Shown: positions 37,871 to 53,267, counted from the first letter of the stretch. The stretch: 64,000 nucleotides of DNA from Gammaproteobacteria bacterium (GCA_012728315.1 JAAYFI010000031.1:47177-111176); one strand, 5' to 3'. The notes: generated by a model from the letters alone, not told the origin. Program-made: numbers and translations.

Positions 37871-40800
37871 TTAGTCAACCCAAACTCGGGCATTACGGAA
37901 CATGCGCAACCATGCGCCGTCTTCTTGCCACTCATCTGGGCACCAAGAGTTCTGCACTGCACGGAACAGGCGCTCAGGGTGTGGCATCATAATGGTCACG
38001 CGACCATCACGGTTGGTTAATCCCGTAATACCTCGAGGCGAGCTGTTCGGGTTGGCTGGATAGCGCTCAGTCACCTTACCGTAGTTATCCACGTAACGCA
38101 GACTGACGCAGCCAGACACATCAGACTCTAGCATTGCATCGTGGCTGGCATATTCCGCACGCCCTTCGCCATGCGCAACCACCACTGGCATCCGTGAGCC
38201 GGCCATGCCTTGCAAGAAGATCGAAGCCGACTCTTGCACTTCCACCATGGCTACACGTGCTTCAAATTGCTCAGACTGATTGCGCACAAAGCGCGGCCAG
38301 AACTCAGAGCCAGGAATCAACTCATTCAGATTCGATAGCATCTGGCAACCATTACACACACCTAAGGTGAAGCTGTCATCCCGATTAAAGAATGCAGCGA
38401 AGGCGTCGCGCGCACGGTTATTAAAGAGAATGGATTTTGCCCAGCCTTCACCTGCACCCAGCACGTCACCGTAAGAGAAACCACCGCAAGCGACAAGACC
38501 TTTAAATGTTTCCAGATCAACGCGACCGGCCAACACATCACTCATATGCACATCGACCGCAGCAAAACCGGCGCGATCAAAGGCAGCGGCCATTTCTACG
38601 TGACCATTCACACCCTGCTCACGCAAGACGGCCACGCGCGGACGTAAACCTTTTTTGATATAGGGCGCACTGATATCTGCGTTGATATCAAAGGTCAGTT
38701 TGGCCGATAAACCTGGGTTATCTTGATCCAGCAGAACTTCAAATTCTTGCTCAGCGCATTCAGCATTATCACGTAGACGTTGAATCTGGTAGCTGGTCTC
38801 GGTCCAAACACGCTGTAATAATCGGCGCTCGCCGCTAAATACGCTCTGACCTGCCAAGCTGATTTTAATAGCATCACCGGCAACTGGGCGACCTATTACG
38901 CTGACACACTCAGCTAAACCAGCATCTGCGAAAGCAGCCACGACCGCGTCGACATCACTGCTTAACACCTGCACCACAGCGCCCAACTCTTCGTTTAGCA
39001 GCGCCGCATTGATAGCTTCAGCAGTAATATTCAAAGCATCTAGGTTGATATCTAAACCACAGTGTCCAGCAAAAGCCATTTCCAGCAAAGTGGTCAATAA
39101 ACCACCATCAGAACGGTCATGGTAAGCCAATAAACGTTGCTGAGCATTTAAGCTTTGAATGGTTGCGAAGAACGCTTTCAGGTCGTCCGCGCTGTCTACA
39201 TCAGGCGTCTGCTGCCCGATTTGACTGTATACTTGCGCAAAAATCGATGCGCCTAAGCGGTTTTGACCACGACCTAAATCAATCAACAGCAGTGCGCTAT
39301 CACCTTTATCGAGGCGCAACTGTGGTGTCAGCGTTTGACGGATATCAGGCACAGGAGCAAAACCTGTAATCACCAACGACAAAGGTGAAGTGACTGATTT
39401 CTCAATGCCCTCATCCTGCCAGCTGGTTTTCATTGACATCGAGTCTTTACCCACTGGAATGGTAATACCCAGCGCTGGGCATAATTCCATACCAACGGCT
39501 TGGACGGTGTCATACAAGCGCGCATCTTCACCTGGGTGTCCAGTTGCCGCCATCCAGTTTGCTGATAAACGGATATCCGATATTTTGTTAATACGTGCAG
39601 CCGCTAAGTTTGTTACGGCCTCACCTACCGCCATACGTCCAGAAGCTGGCGCATCTAAGAGAGCCAAAGGTGTACGCTCACCCATCGCCATCGCCTCGCC
39701 CACGTAAGCATCGAAGCTACTCGCCGTTACAGCACAGTCAGCAACGGGTACTTGCCAAGGGCCGACAAACTGATCACGGGCCACTAAGCCCGTCACGCTG
39801 CGGTCGCCAATGGTAATTAAAAAGCTTTTACTGCCCACTGCTGGGTGACGTAACACACGCTCAGCAGCTTCTTTTAAGTTGTATTGTGCCGCAGCAAAAT
39901 CATCAGCCAACTCTTGCTCACGCTCAACACTGCGATGCATACGCGGCGGCTTGCCCAGTAACACCTCCAGCGGCATATCCACTGGGTTATTACCAAAATG
40001 GCTATCAGTAACCGTCAAATGACGCTCTTGCGTCGCCTCACCCACCACGGCATACGGGCAACGCTCACGCTCACAGATCGCAGCAAAACGCTCAAGGTTT
40101 TCGGGCTTGACCGCCAGCACATAGCGTTCTTGCGACTCATTACACCAGATTTCTAGCGGACTCATTCCCGGTTCATCATTGGGAATATTACGCAAATTAA
40201 ACACACCGCCACGTCCGGCATCGTTCACCAGCTCAGGGAAGGCATTCGATAAGCCACCAGCACCCACGTCATGGATAAAGCTGATTGGGTTGTCTTCGCC
40301 CAACTGCCAGCAACGATCGATAACTTCCTGACAACGACGCTCCATTTCTGGATTTTCACGCTGCACCGAAGCAAAGTCTAAATCCGCTGAGGACGCACCG
40401 GTTGCCATGGACGATGCAGCACCGCCACCCAAGCCAATCAGCATGGCAGGGCCACCCAGCACAATAAGCTTGCTGCCAACAGCAATATCATCTTTTTGCA
40501 CATGCTCAGCACGGATATTACCTAAACCACCGGCTAACATAATGGGCTTATGATAACCGCGTACTTCTTCACCACGCGGCGTGCGAATCGCTTGCTCAAA
40601 GGTGCGGAAATAACCGGTTACGGCGGGACGGCCAAATTCATTATTAAAGGCAGCGCCACCAAGGGGACCTTCAATCATAATATCTAATGCGTCAACAATA
40701 CGCTCAGGCTTACCGTACGGCACTTCCCACGGCTGGATATAACCTGGAATATTTAAGTTGGATACGGTAAAGCCCGTTAAACCGGCTTTAGGTTTCGAGC

Positions 40801-41767
40801 CGCGACCGGTGGCACCTTCGTCACGAATCTCACCACCAGAACCGGTCGATGCTCCAGGGAATGGTGCAATCGCAGTTGGGTGGTTATGGGTTTCGACTTT
40901 CATCAATATATGAATCGGCTCTTGATGCGCCGCATATTCACCGCTGACAGGGTCCGGGAAAAAACGACCCGCAGTAAAACCTTCAATCACTGAAGCATTA
41001 TCTTTATAGGCTGATAACACACCCTCACTGTTCATTTGGAAGGTGTTTTTAATCATCGCAAACAGTGATTTTTCTTGCGCTTCGCCATCTACATCCCAGC
41101 TGGCGTTAAATATCTTATGCCGGCAATGCTCGGAGTTTGCTTGAGCAAACATCATCAGCTCAACGTCATGCGGATTACGGCCGAGCTTTTTGAAATTAGT
41201 TACCAAGTATTCAATTTCATCTTCAGCAAGGGCCAAACCCAGCTCAATATTAGCCTTCTCTAAACTCTCAACACCACCTTCAAGCACATCAACCACGGCT
41301 AATGGGCGTGGCTGGGCATGGCTAAATAAAGCAGAGGCCTCTTCCATAGCCCCCAGCACCAGCTGCGTCATGCGGTCATGCAGGGCAGCGGCAATCAGCT
41401 GCGCTTCAGCTTCGCTGTAATCGCCACTGATGTAATACGCCATACCGCGCTCAATGCGCTGTACTTTGGCCAGTCCGCAGTTTTTGGCAATATCGGTTGC
41501 CTTACTGGACCAAGGTGAAATGGTGCCAAAACGTGGCACAACTAAAAATAGACGTCCGCTTGGTTCTTGGCTTGGCACCGTTGGACCGTACTTCAGTAAG
41601 CGGCTAAGGACTTGGCCTTCTTCACTGCTTAACGCAGCTGAAACCTCAACAAAATGAGCAAACTCAGCGTACAAACCGCTGACAGAGGGAACCTTCTGAC
41701 GCAACTGTTCAAAAAGTTTCTCGTGGCGAAAAGCAGAAAGGGCAGGAGCGCCGCGCAAGATCAGCAT
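37871..41767 (-). CDS. purL: Phosphoribosylformylglycinamidine synthase
   Basis: PurL converts FGAR, glutamine and ATP to FGAM in purine synthesis. This is the large single-chain gammaproteobacterial form, 1298 residues. It contains the N-terminal PurS-like region, the synthetase halves ([60 protein letters not shown]) and the C-terminal glutaminase with nucleophile Cys in [12 protein letters not shown] and [11 protein letters not shown]. No frame breaks seen. Confidence 0.98.
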   Translation of the reverse strand: MLILRGAPALSAFRHEKLFEQLRQKVPSVSGLYAEFAHFVEVSAALSSEEGQVLSRLLKYGPTVPSQEPSGRLFLVVPRFGTISPWSSKATDIAKNCGLAKVQRIERGMAYYISGDYSEAEAQLIAAALHDRMTQLVLGAMEEASALFSHAQPRPLAVVDVLEGGVESLEKANIELGLALAEDEIEYLVTNFKKLGRNPHDVELMMFAQANSEHCRHKIFNASWDVDGEAQEKSLFAMIKNTFQMNSEGVLSAYKDNASVIEGFTAGRFFPDPVSGEYAAHQEPIHILMKVETHNHPTAIAPFPGASTGSGGEIRDEGATGRGSKPKAGLTGFTVSNLNIPGYIQPWEVPYGKPERIVDALDIMIEGPLGGAAFNNEFGRPAVTGYFRTFEQAIRTPRGEEVRGYHKPIMLAGGLGNIRAEHVQKDDIAVGSKLIVLGGPAMLIGLGGGAASSMATGASSADLDFASVQRENPEMERRCQEVIDRCWQLGEDNPISFIHDVGAGGLSNAFPELVNDAGRGGVFNLRNIPNDEPGMSPLEIWCNESQERYVLAVKPENLERFAAICERERCPYAVVGEATQERHLTVTDSHFGNNPVDMPLEVLLGKPPRMHRSVEREQELADDFAAAQYNLKEAAERVLRHPAVGSKSFLITIGDRSVTGLVARDQFVGPWQVPVADCAVTASSFDAYVGEAMAMGERTPLALLDAPASGRMAVGEAVTNLAAARINKISDIRLSANWMAATGHPGEDARLYDTVQAVGMELCPALGITIPVGKDSMSMKTSWQDEGIEKSVTSPLSLVITGFAPVPDIRQTLTPQLRLDKGDSALLLIDLGRGQNRLGASIFAQVYSQIGQQTPDVDSADDLKAFFATIQSLNAQQRLLAYHDRSDGGLLTTLLEMAFAGHCGLDINLDALNITAEAINAALLNEELGAVVQVLSSDVDAVVAAFADAGLAECVSVIGRPVAGDAIKISLAGQSVFSGERRLLQRVWTETSYQIQRLRDNAECAEQEFEVLLDQDNPGLSAKLTFDINADISAPYIKKGLRPRVAVLREQGVNGHVEMAAAFDRAGFAAVDVHMSDVLAGRVDLETFKGLVACGGFSYGDVLGAGEGWAKSILFNNRARDAFAAFFNRDDSFTLGVCNGCQMLSNLNELIPGSEFWPRFVRNQSEQFEARVAMVEVQESASIFLQGMAGSRMPVVVAHGEGRAEYASHDAMLESDVSGCVSLRYVDNYGKVTERYPANPNSSPRGITGLTNRDGRVTIMMPHPERLFRAVQNSWCPDEWQEDGAWLRMFRNARVWVD

Positions 41768-41918
41768 CGTCGTGACAGCCTCAGAAAAAGTTGTATGAAA
41801 TGGGCGGATATTCTAGTCTCCATGGCGATAAATAACCATCCAAATCTGCCATTTAGACTTTTATTACTCTCAATTCAGATTTAGCAGCACTGTATTTCCC
41901 TCCGACAGCACTGTTTTT

Positions 41919-43430
<1,512 letters not shown>

Positions 43431-43435
43431 CACCA

Positions 43436-43906
43436 CTAGCGGCGCGCCTTAAAAAAATTCTTCAGCAACTGCGCTGACTCCTGCGCCAGCACGCCACCGG
43501 TCATAACCACGCGATGATTTAAAAAAGGCTGAGCAAAGAAACACCCTTGACTGGCCACAGCCCCAGCGCGCGGCTCATTCGCAGCAAAGACCACACGAGC
43601 AATACGCGCATGCACAATTAAACCGGCACACATATGACAAGGCTCTAATGTGACATACAGGGTCGTACCAGGTAAGCGGTAATTGCATAACCGAGTCGCA
43701 GCATCACGGATCGCTTGCACTTCAGCATGAGCGCTGGGGTCATTCAGGGTAATGGGGCTATTAAATCCCCGCCCAATCACTTCACCGTTTTGCACGAGCA
43801 CCGCCCCTACAGGCACCTCACCTAAAGCGGCACCTTGTTCGGCCAAGCACAATGCTTTGCGCATAAAGAACTCATCTTGCGCCTGTTGATCACTTTGCTC
43901 TTGCAT
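43436..43906 (-). CDS. tadA: tRNA-specific adenosine deaminase
   Basis: TadA deaminates A34 to inosine in tRNA-Arg(ACG). The 156-residue protein has the zinc-binding HAEVQAIRDAA (His and catalytic Glu) and LEPCHMCAGLIVHAR cysteines. The chosen ATG is 43906; a GTG one codon earlier is possible. It converges closely with mltF (5 bases apart). Confidence 0.95.
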   Translation of the reverse strand: MQEQSDQQAQDEFFMRKALCLAEQGAALGEVPVGAVLVQNGEVIGRGFNSPITLNDPSAHAEVQAIRDAATRLCNYRLPGTTLYVTLEPCHMCAGLIVHARIARVVFAANEPRAGAVASQGCFFAQPFLNHRVVMTGGVLAQESAQLLKNFFKARR

Positions 43907-44077
43907 CACTTTTCTTTAGCCATTGAAAAACACGCCCGTATTGTAAGCAGCAAAGAGCACAAAGCACAGACTCGATTAACCCCATGCCGCTGCAAGCAGG
44001 CTGACTAGCTGAGAGAAATAACGGATATTGCACCGGCCTTATCAAGACATGGCTGGCAGATGGCGTGCGGATACACC

Positions 44078-44117
44078 CCCAACTGCCATTTAGCATAAGC
44101 TGCAAATGGCAGTTGGG
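44078..44117 (-). terminator. Hairpin downstream of the YegP-like gene
   Basis: Perfect 14-bp arms CCCAACTGCCATTT and AAATGGCAGTTGGG with a 12-base loop, starting 6 bases after the gene's stop. No T-run. Confidence 0.55.
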
Positions 44118-44123
44118 TCGGCT

Positions 44124-44465
44124 TTAGGCCGGCAAGGTCAGATCTTTAATTGTCTCTGTTGATCCATTGGTTTTAACACTGGCGATGCCATTTTCACAGG
44201 CTGCCTGCGATGAATACATTTGACTGTTGCCTATAATCTGATGATTAGCCGCTTTTAGGTTAAAGTACGGCTTACCGTTTTTTGCAGTTTTACGCTCGTA
44301 GCGCTCATCCAAAGCACTATTGGTCTGCACTGAAGCAATACCATTTAATGCTGATGCTTTTTGTTTATATAACTCACTGGTGAGAATAGTTTCAGCGTTA
44401 CCCGCCTTTAAAACAAAGCGGAATTGACCATCACTGCTATTGCTTAACTCAAACCAACCTGCCAT
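44124..44465 (-). CDS. YegP family protein (DUF1508)
   Basis: A 113-residue protein made of two DUF1508 repeats: GWFELSNSSDGQFRFVLKAG and KPYFNLKAANHQIIGNSQMY, each followed by a helix with NGIASV(Q/K)TN. The family is small, widespread and of unknown function. ATG 44465 has AGGAG 6 bases upstream. It appears to be a single gene between tadA and guaA. Confidence 0.9.
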   Translation of the reverse strand: MAGWFELSNSSDGQFRFVLKAGNAETILTSELYKQKASALNGIASVQTNSALDERYERKTAKNGKPYFNLKAANHQIIGNSQMYSSQAACENGIASVKTNGSTETIKDLTLPA

Positions 44466-44631
44466 ATGAAACTCCTGATGTTCTATAACCTTCAGATAGC
44501 ATGCATTAATACATACAAGCCAAAACTACCTTATCAATAGTGTCCCCACAATCTTTTTATATTTTTTATGATCTTACCTGCAGCGCAAAAAAACGCGCAG
44601 TTCAGAGCCTACAACACTCCCAACCCACAAA

Positions 44632-44667
44632 TAAAAACGGCGAACCCTATGTCTAAGGTTCGCCGTT
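44632..44667 (-). terminator. Rho-independent terminator of guaA
   Basis: Arms AACGGCGAACC and GGTTCGCCGTT with a 10-base loop; on the minus strand the stem is followed by TTTATTT. It lies 34 bases past the guaA stop. Confidence 0.8.
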
Positions 44668-44701
44668 GTGCATTCAAGCGCTCAGCAGGATAAACGCTGA
44701 A

Positions 44702-46282
44702 TTATTCCCACTCAATGGTCGCTGGTGGCTTGCTCGATACGTCATACACCACACGCGAAATACCTTCGATTTCATTAATGATGCGACCCGATACTTTCTC
44801 CAGCAACTCATACGGCAAATGCGCCCAGCGTGCCGTCATAAAGTCGATGGTTTCCACCGCTCGCAATGAAACAACCCAAGCATAACGGCGCGCATCACCC
44901 ACCACACCTACCGACTTCACCGGCAAGAACACAGTAAAGGCTTGACTGGTTTTATCGTACCAACCCGATTTACGCAGCTCTTCGATAAAAATATGATCAG
45001 CTTGACGTAGCAAGTCCGCATACTCTTTGGTCACTTCACCCAGAATGCGCACACCAAGGCCAGGGCCTGGGAACGGATGACGATAGACCATATCGTGCGG
45101 CAATCCGAGCTCAACACCGAGCTTGCGCACCTCATCTTTAAACAACTCACGCAGCGGCTCAACCAGCTCAAACTTCATATCTTCAGGCAAGCCACCGACG
45201 TTGTGATGCGACTTAATCACATGTGCCTTGCCACCTTTAATGGCAGCTGACTCAATAACGTCCGGATAAATCGTCCCTTGCGCAAGGAAATCAATACCTT
45301 CTAATTTACTGGCCTCTTCATCAAACACTTCAATAAAAGTGCGACCAATAATTTTACGCTTGGCTTCAGGATCAGACTCGCCTTTAAGCAAGTCGAGGAA
45401 GCGTTTTTCCGCATCCACACGGATCACTTTAACGCCCATATTATCGGCAAACATGCGCATGACTTGGTCGCCTTCGTGCAAGCGTAACAAGCCGTGATCA
45501 ACAAATACGCAGGTCAACTGATCGCCAATGGCTTTATGCAGTAACGCTGCCACAACAGAGGAATCCACACCACCGGATAAACCCAGCAGCACCTTACGGT
45601 CGCCCACTTGTGCACGCACTGTGGCAATGGCATCGGTGACAATATTGGCTGGCGTCCACAACGCCTCACAACCACAAATATCCAAAACAAAGCGTTTAAG
45701 AATATCTAAACCTTGCGTGGTGTGCGTCACTTCTGGGTGAAACTGTACGCCAAAATATTTACGCGCGGCGTCTTCCATACCGGCAATGGGGCAGCTGCCG
45801 GTGCTGGCAATAGTGCTAAAGCCTTCCGGCAGAGCAGTCACCTTATCACCATGACTCATCCATACATCTAAGCCATGCTCCGAGGCTGCGGTTGCTGCAT
45901 CACGTAAGCCGTCGAGCAAAACACTATCAGCAATAACATCCACACGCGCCGCACCAAACTCGCGCAGTTCTGATCCTTGCACCTGTCCGCCCAGCTGTTG
46001 CGCCATGGTTTGCATGCCATAACACACACCCAGCACTGGAACCTGCAGATCAAAAACCAGCTGCGGTGCGCGCGGACTGTCATTAACATGCACAGACTCA
46101 GGGCCACCCGACAAGATAATCCCGCGCGGATTAAACGCACGAATCACATCCTCGCTGACATCAAAAGGGTGAATTTCGCAGAACACGCCAATGCCACGAA
46201 TACGACGCGCAATCAGCTGAGTGTATTGCGAGCCGAAATCTAAAACTAAGATGCGATGGGCATGAATATCTTGAGCAGCCAT
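44702..46282 (-). CDS. guaA: GMP synthase (glutamine-hydrolysing)
   Basis: GuaA aminates XMP to GMP. The 526-residue protein has the class I amidotransferase nucleophile in [14 protein letters not shown] and HPEVTHT, the ATP pyrophosphatase P-loop [16 protein letters not shown], and the dimerisation domain ending KPPATIEWE. It follows guaB by 86 bases, forming the guaBA pair, with a hairpin between them. Confidence 0.98.
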   Translation of the reverse strand: MAAQDIHAHRILVLDFGSQYTQLIARRIRGIGVFCEIHPFDVSEDVIRAFNPRGIILSGGPESVHVNDSPRAPQLVFDLQVPVLGVCYGMQTMAQQLGGQVQGSELREFGAARVDVIADSVLLDGLRDAATAASEHGLDVWMSHGDKVTALPEGFSTIASTGSCPIAGMEDAARKYFGVQFHPEVTHTTQGLDILKRFVLDICGCEALWTPANIVTDAIATVRAQVGDRKVLLGLSGGVDSSVVAALLHKAIGDQLTCVFVDHGLLRLHEGDQVMRMFADNMGVKVIRVDAEKRFLDLLKGESDPEAKRKIIGRTFIEVFDEEASKLEGIDFLAQGTIYPDVIESAAIKGGKAHVIKSHHNVGGLPEDMKFELVEPLRELFKDEVRKLGVELGLPHDMVYRHPFPGPGLGVRILGEVTKEYADLLRQADHIFIEELRKSGWYDKTSQAFTVFLPVKSVGVVGDARRYAWVVSLRAVETIDFMTARWAHLPYELLEKVSGRIINEIEGISRVVYDVSSKPPATIEWE

Positions 46283-46319
46283 GGGATAAGTCTCAATAAC
46301 GGTTTATAAACTGATGAAA

Positions 46320-46350
46320 AGACAAACCGCCTAAATACGGCGGTTTGTCT
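46320..46350 (-). terminator. Hairpin between guaB and guaA
   Basis: Arms AGACAAACCGCC and GGCGGTTTGTCT with loop TAAATAC, followed on the minus strand by TTTTC. It may cause partial termination or processing within the guaBA operon. Confidence 0.6.
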
Positions 46351-46368
46351 AACGAATACGAGCGCAGC

Positions 46369-47880
<1,512 letters not shown>

Positions 47881-47952
47881 TTATACCGCGCAACGTTAGG
47901 CTTCTCAATGGGCAATCCATTCCCATGCAAACCACCTTGGTTAGCAAGTTTA

Positions 47953-49671
47953 TCACTCAATGTCTTTGCGTTTATACGGAAACACATCTATCACCTTACC
48001 TTGACGAATAGCCTCCTGCAGACTTTGCCAGTATTGCGCGGTAAAAAGATCGCCATGCAACTCTTTAAACAGCTTACGCAATTTAATATCGGTAAATAAA
48101 AAGCGCGGAAATTCTTCAGGAAAAACATCATGCGGCCCCACAGAGTACCAAGGCTCAGCAGACATCTCATCTTCAGGGAAGCGCGGTTCAGGAATCTTGC
48201 GAAAATTCACTTCGGTCAAATAACAGATTTCATCATAGTCATAAAACACCACGCGACCATGGCGGGTGACACCAAAGTTTTTCAGCAGCATATCGCCTGG
48301 AAAAATATTCGCGGCGGCAAGCTGCTTAATCGCTAAACCATAATCTTCCAGCGCTTCTTTAACCTGCTGTTCATTCGCTGTTTCTAAATAAATATTCAGT
48401 GGCGTCATCCGCCGCTCAGTCCAACAATGTCGAATCAAGACCTCATCACCCTGCACTTCAACAGTTGCTGGGGCAACGTCCAGCAGCTCGTTTAGGCAGT
48501 CAGGATCAAACTTCGCCACTGGAAAGCGCAAGTCCGCAAATTCTTGTGTATCCGCCAAGCGACCAACGCGGTCCACATATTTAACCATACGGTATCTATC
48601 AATCACGGTTGCACGATCAACGGTTTTAGACGGCGAAAAGCGGTCTTTAATAATCTTAAACACTGTATTAAAGCCCGGCAAAGTAAATACGCTCATAACC
48701 ATCCCGCGCACACCGGGCGCCATGACAAACTGATCATCGGTGTTTTCTAAGTGCTTAATCAGCGCACGATAGAATTCCGTCTTACCCTGCTTATAAAAAC
48801 CAATAGATGTGTACAGCTCAGAAATATGCTTACGCGGCAAGATGCGTTGCAAGAAACTAATGAACTCTGCCGGATAAGCCACGCGCACCATAAAATACGA
48901 ACGGGTAAACGAGAAAATAATAGAGACTTCAGCCTCATCTATAATCACCGCATCCATACGAATACCCTGCCCTTCACGATTCAGCACAGGGATCACTAAT
49001 GGCCATTGCTCATCTTGAGTAAAGACCCGCCCAACCAAGTACGCACCTTTGTTGCGATACAATCTGGAGCTATAGAGCTCAATACACAGCTCAGGATCCT
49101 TACACACCCAATCGGGCAGGCTAGCGCGCAGTTGTGCCTCCAATCGTTGCAAATCACGCTCTTGATCTGCGTATGGCACCGAAAAGCGATAGTCTTCACT
49201 GATTTGTCGTAAGGTTGCCGCTAAGTCGCCATGCGGGCGGTAGGTGCGAATCTGCATCGGCGCATCATGCGCACTTAAAGCTTGCCGCGTGCTGTGCACA
49301 AACATGCACTCATCACTGATCAAATCATGGCTAAATAGGCTGTTAAAAACCGAGTTAAACCAGGTTTCCGAGAGCTCATCATCCAGACGTAAATCAATCT
49401 GCCCAATATAAGACTGTTTGATATGCGGCCAGCATTCAATATTCAACAAGACATCTTCACCATGCTCACTGAGCAAAGATTCTCGCGCCAAATTTACACA
49501 CACCTTATACAACTGAATGCGCGCAGCCGAGGCTTGTTGGATTTCTTGCCACTGCGCTTTTTCAAAGCGCTCGCGGCCTAAGTTCGTGATCGTGCGAAAC
49601 TGCTCTCGATAATCATCAAAATAATCGAGAATTTGCCGCGCTATAGCAACAGCCGGGCAACGAATAGCCAT
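47953..49671 (-). CDS. aceK: Isocitrate dehydrogenase kinase/phosphatase
   Basis: AceK phosphorylates and dephosphorylates isocitrate dehydrogenase, setting the branch between the TCA cycle and glyoxylate shunt. The 572-residue length is normal. An N-terminal regulatory region is followed by a kinase-like domain with [20 protein letters not shown] and [21 protein letters not shown] chose ATG 49671, with GGGAG 8 bases upstream. No aceA or aceB is next to it, so it is not in an enteric-type ace operon. Confidence 0.96.
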   Translation of the reverse strand: MAIRCPAVAIARQILDYFDDYREQFRTITNLGRERFEKAQWQEIQQASAARIQLYKVCVNLARESLLSEHGEDVLLNIECWPHIKQSYIGQIDLRLDDELSETWFNSVFNSLFSHDLISDECMFVHSTRQALSAHDAPMQIRTYRPHGDLAATLRQISEDYRFSVPYADQERDLQRLEAQLRASLPDWVCKDPELCIELYSSRLYRNKGAYLVGRVFTQDEQWPLVIPVLNREGQGIRMDAVIIDEAEVSIIFSFTRSYFMVRVAYPAEFISFLQRILPRKHISELYTSIGFYKQGKTEFYRALIKHLENTDDQFVMAPGVRGMVMSVFTLPGFNTVFKIIKDRFSPSKTVDRATVIDRYRMVKYVDRVGRLADTQEFADLRFPVAKFDPDCLNELLDVAPATVEVQGDEVLIRHCWTERRMTPLNIYLETANEQQVKEALEDYGLAIKQLAAANIFPGDMLLKNFGVTRHGRVVFYDYDEICYLTEVNFRKIPEPRFPEDEMSAEPWYSVGPHDVFPEEFPRFLFTDIKLRKLFKELHGDLFTAQYWQSLQEAIRQGKVIDVFPYKRKDIE

Positions 49672-49750
49672 CAGAGATACTCCCTTAATAAACATAGCGC
49701 TATGCTGTAAGTAAGATAACGCTATGCATCAACTCAAAAGCTCACCCAGC

Positions 49751-50725
49751 TTATTGCGCCAGCTCTTGTTCAGTAAATAAGCCTTCAAATAGCATACTGG
49801 ATAAATAGCGCTCACCGGAGTCCGGCAAGATAACCACTATGGTTTTGCCTTGCATGCTGGGTTGCTGCGCCAAGCGCACAGCTGCGGCCATGGCGGCACC
49901 ACAAGAAATACCACAGAGGATGCCTTCTTCGCGCATCAAGCGCAGTGCCATCTGTTTAGCCTCCTCATCAGTGACCTGCTCAACCTGATCGAGCATGGAC
50001 AGATCAAGATTTTTTGGCACAAAGCCTGCGCCAATGCCCTGAATTTTATGCGGCGCAGGCGCGGCTTCCTGGCCAGCTAATACTTGACTGATCACCGGCG
50101 AACTACTGGGTTCAACACCCACCGAGAGAATCGGCTTGCCACAGGTATTTTTAATATAACGTGACACGCCCGTCAGGGTGCCGCCCGTACCAATGCCGCT
50201 CACTAAAACATCAATGGCACCATCGGTATCACGCCAAATCTCTGGGCCAGTGGTTTTCTCATGCACATTGGGATTAGCAGGGTTATCAAACTGCTGCAGC
50301 ACTAAATATTTATCCGGAGCACTGGCGGCGATCTCCTGTGCCTTTTCAATCGCCCCCTTCATCCCTTTGGCAGGCTCAGTTAGAACCAGCTCAGCGCCCA
50401 ATGCTTTAAGTATTTTACGGCGTTCTAGACTCATCGATGACGGCATCGTCAGGATCAACTTATAACCACGCGCAGCCGCGACAAATGCCAAGCCAATCCC
50501 TGTATTACCGGACGTTGGCTCAACCAAAGTCACACCGGGCTTGAGCAAACCTGCTGCTTCCGCCGCTTGCACCATGCCGACACCAATCCGACACTTCACT
50601 GAGCCGGCTGGGTTACGCGATTCTATCTTAGCTAAAATTGTGACGCCCTTCGGGCCTAAACGGTTGATCTGCACTAAAGGCGTGTTGCCTACACTCTGCG
50701 CATTGTCGACATAAATTCGGGTCAT
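49751..50725 (-). CDS. cysK: Cysteine synthase A
   Basis: CysK makes cysteine from O-acetylserine and sulfide using PLP. The 324-residue protein has the PLP lysine in [11 protein letters not shown] (K44), the substrate loop [13 protein letters not shown] and the phosphate-binding [10 protein letters not shown]. Most sequence blocks match CysK rather than CysM. It is a single gene, divergent from the MoxR gene with a 215-base gap. Confidence 0.93.
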   Translation of the reverse strand: MTRIYVDNAQSVGNTPLVQINRLGPKGVTILAKIESRNPAGSVKCRIGVGMVQAAEAAGLLKPGVTLVEPTSGNTGIGLAFVAAARGYKLILTMPSSMSLERRKILKALGAELVLTEPAKGMKGAIEKAQEIAASAPDKYLVLQQFDNPANPNVHEKTTGPEIWRDTDGAIDVLVSGIGTGGTLTGVSRYIKNTCGKPILSVGVEPSSSPVISQVLAGQEAAPAPHKIQGIGAGFVPKNLDLSMLDQVEQVTDEEAKQMALRLMREEGILCGISCGAAMAAAVRLAQQPSMQGKTIVVILPDSGERYLSSMLFEGLFTEQELAQ

Positions 50726-50940
50726 TTAAGAATCCTCAGTTCATCATTTTTATTGTTACGAGCCTAAAGCCCTGCGCGCTTAGCGTCCAGTTAGATTTAC
50801 GCCCTAGAGCGCACATAGAATGACTGAAACGGGCTTTACGTTCACAACAGCAAGCCGAGCAAGGTATAGTAAGCCCTATTTAGAGCGATTTATTTATTTT
50901 ACTTAAAAACAATAATACGCAGGTCTTGCTGAGGTTTTAT

Positions 50941-51786
50941 ATGAAGTTTTCTGGTACTCAATCTTACGTTGCAACAGATGATCTTAAGCTGGCAGTTAAC
51001 GCAGCCATTACTCTGGAAAGGCCTTTATTGGTTAAAGGTGAACCCGGTACAGGTAAAACCATGCTGGCCGAGCAGTTGGCCGAATCCTTTGGCGCAAAGC
51101 TCATCACCTGGCACATCAAGTCAACCACCAAAGCACACCAAGGTTTGTATGAGTACGATGCTGTCAGCCGTTTACGTGACTCTCAGCTCAACTCGGACAA
51201 AGTCCACGATGTGCGCAACTACATCAACAAGGGCAAATTATGGGAAGCCTTTGAATCTGAAGAGCGGGTGATTTTGCTGATTGATGAAATTGATAAAGCT
51301 GACATTGAGTTCCCGAACGACTTACTGCAAGAAATCGACAAAATGGAGTTCTATGTCTACGAGACAGATGAAACCATTAAGGCGAAAAACCGCCCGATTA
51401 TTATCATCACCTCCAATAACGAAAAAGAGCTGCCGGACGCTTTCTTGCGTCGTTGTTTTTTCCACTATATTGCCTTCCCAGATCGCGCTACGCTGCAGAA
51501 AATCGTTGATGTGCACTACCCCAATATCAGCCAATCCTTGGTCAGCGAAGCACTGGATGTATTTTTTGATGTGCGCAAAGTCCCAGGCTTAAAGAAAAAA
51601 CCATCCACCAGTGAATTGGTGGATTGGTTAAAACTACTGATGGCCGACAATATTAGCGAAGCGGTGCTGCGTGAACGTGATGTCACCAAGGCTATTCCGC
51701 CACTGGCCGGTGCTTTAGTGAAAAACGAGCAAGATGTGATGCTGCTTGAGCGCCTCGCCTTTATGAGCCGTCGCACCAACCGCTAA
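50941..51786 (+). CDS. MoxR-family AAA+ ATPase
   Basis: A 281-residue AAA+ ATPase. Walker A is GEPGTGKT (residues 33-40), Walker B is VILLIDEIDKAD, and the sensor/arginine region is IIITSNNEKELPDAFLRRC. MoxR ATPases usually work with a VWA protein as a chaperone for metal-cofactor insertion or complex maturation, and a VWA gene follows directly. I chose ATG 50941 with GAGG 8 bases upstream over an ATG 15 bases earlier. The client protein is unknown; no oxidoreductase lies nearby. Confidence 0.88.
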   Translation: MKFSGTQSYVATDDLKLAVNAAITLERPLLVKGEPGTGKTMLAEQLAESFGAKLITWHIKSTTKAHQGLYEYDAVSRLRDSQLNSDKVHDVRNYINKGKLWEAFESEERVILLIDEIDKADIEFPNDLLQEIDKMEFYVYETDETIKAKNRPIIIITSNNEKELPDAFLRRCFFHYIAFPDRATLQKIVDVHYPNISQSLVSEALDVFFDVRKVPGLKKKPSTSELVDWLKLLMADNISEAVLRERDVTKAIPPLAGALVKNEQDVMLLERLAFMSRRTNR

Positions 51787-51861
51787 CATCATGTGCTGCA
51801 CGGGACAACCTCACAATGCCAGGATGTCTCGCTGCACCTTTTACATAAGAGGTCTGTAGCC

Positions 51862-53040
51862 ATGCTGCTGAATTTATTTAATGAAATGCGTGCTGCGCGA
51901 GTACCCGTGTCAGTGCGCGAACTGTTGGACTTAATTAATGCGCTAAAACACAACGTAGTGTTTGCTGACATGGATGAGTTTTACTATGTCGCACGAGCGA
52001 TTCTGGTTAAAGATGAGCGTCATTACGATAAGTTTGACCGTGCCTTTGCTGCGTATTTTAAAGGCATTGAAAACCTTGATCAGCACATTGAAGCGTTGAT
52101 TCCTGATGAATGGTTGCGCCGTGAGTTTGAGCGCTCTCTCAGCGACGAAGAACGCGCACAAATCGAATCACTCGGCGGTCTCGATAAGCTGATAGAAGCC
52201 TTTAAACAGCGTCTTGAGGAGCAAAAAGGCAAACACCAAGGGGGTAACAAGTGGATTGGCACAGGCGGCACCAGCCCTTTTGGTTCGGGCGGCTATAATC
52301 CGGAAGGCTTCCGCTTAGGTGATGCCGGCCAGCGCCAAGGAAAAGCAGTTAAAGTTTGGGATCAGCGCGAATATAAAGACCTCGATGACCAAGTCGAAAT
52401 TGGCACGCGCAATATTAAAGTGGCTCTACGGCGCTTACGTAAGTTTGCGCGCGAAGGCGCGGAAGATGAATTTGATCTAGCCGGAACCATTGATCACACC
52501 GCGCGTGACGGCGGTTTGCTGAATATTAAAATGCGTCCCGAACGTCGAAACACAGTTAAGCTACTGATCTTATTTGATATCGGCGGCTCAATGGATGCCC
52601 ATGTTAAAGTCAGTGAAGAGCTGTTCTCAGCCTGTAAGACTGAGTTTAAGCATCTGGAATACTATTATTTCCATAATTTTATTTATGAATCTGTGTGGAA
52701 AAACAACTTACGCCGCAGCAGTGAGCGCATCGCCACACAAGATCTGCTGCATAAATATGGCGCAGACTATAAAGTCATTTTTGTCGGTGACGCAGCCATG
52801 GCACCTTACGAAGTGACGCAAGCTGGCGGCAGCGTTGAGCACTGGAATGAAGAGCCCGGCTATGTGTGGATGCAGCGATTTATGCAAAAGTTTAAAAAGC
52901 TGATCTGGATTAACCCCTACCCCAAACACACCTGGGACTACACTGCCTCAACCTCAATTATTCGCGAGCTGATTGAGGATCAAATGTACCCGCTGACCGT
53001 TGAGGGGCTCGAGGAAGGCATGCGTTATTTAGCGAAATAA
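51862..53040 (+). CDS. VWA-domain protein (CoxE-like)
   Basis: A 392-residue soluble protein. The N-terminal part (MLLNLFNEMRAARVPVSVRE) is typical of CoxE-like proteins. The C-terminal von Willebrand A domain has the metal-ion site in LILFDIGGSMDAHVKV (DxGxS form). It follows the MoxR-type ATPase, and the pair is a recurrent two-gene module in proteobacteria. I chose ATG 51862 (AGAGG upstream); the frame is open 23 codons earlier with a GTG. Function unknown; the pairing suggests a chaperone complex. Confidence 0.87.
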   Translation: MLLNLFNEMRAARVPVSVRELLDLINALKHNVVFADMDEFYYVARAILVKDERHYDKFDRAFAAYFKGIENLDQHIEALIPDEWLRREFERSLSDEERAQIESLGGLDKLIEAFKQRLEEQKGKHQGGNKWIGTGGTSPFGSGGYNPEGFRLGDAGQRQGKAVKVWDQREYKDLDDQVEIGTRNIKVALRRLRKFAREGAEDEFDLAGTIDHTARDGGLLNIKMRPERRNTVKLLILFDIGGSMDAHVKVSEELFSACKTEFKHLEYYYFHNFIYESVWKNNLRRSSERIATQDLLHKYGADYKVIFVGDAAMAPYEVTQAGGSVEHWNEEPGYVWMQRFMQKFKKLIWINPYPKHTWDYTASTSIIRELIEDQMYPLTVEGLEEGMRYLAK

Positions 53041-53114
53041 GATTGTTGGCTGCAGATGTGATAATGACGCGCGCGCCATACTACAGACTTACCGACAATA
53101 CCGAGACTCAACGA

Positions 53115-53213
53115 GCACTGCGCTAGTGCTGTGACAAGCGTAGCCATGGATGGCGCAGCGCCCGAATCGAGACAGGATGTCTCGTTGAGGGAAAAACAGT
53201 ACTAGCGCGGTGC
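53115..53213 (+). repeat. Palindromic element, type I, copy A
   Basis: Outer arms GCACTGCGCTAGTGCTGT and ACAGTACTAGCGCGGTGC pair fully if two G-U pairs are allowed. Inner hairpins GCCATGGATGGC and CGAGAC-AGGAT-GTCTCG. The second loop reads ACAGGATGT. The 3' flank is GGCATGCGC. Confidence 0.87.
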
Positions 53214-53267
53214 GGCATGCGCATAACATGCTTAATGCTTTTGTTTTGAACACATACCGAGCATGTC

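Noticed and set aside
41190..41884. Plus-strand open frames opposite the start of purL
   Set aside because: They lie within or opposite the conserved purL N-terminus and its promoter region, with no homology or ribosome site.
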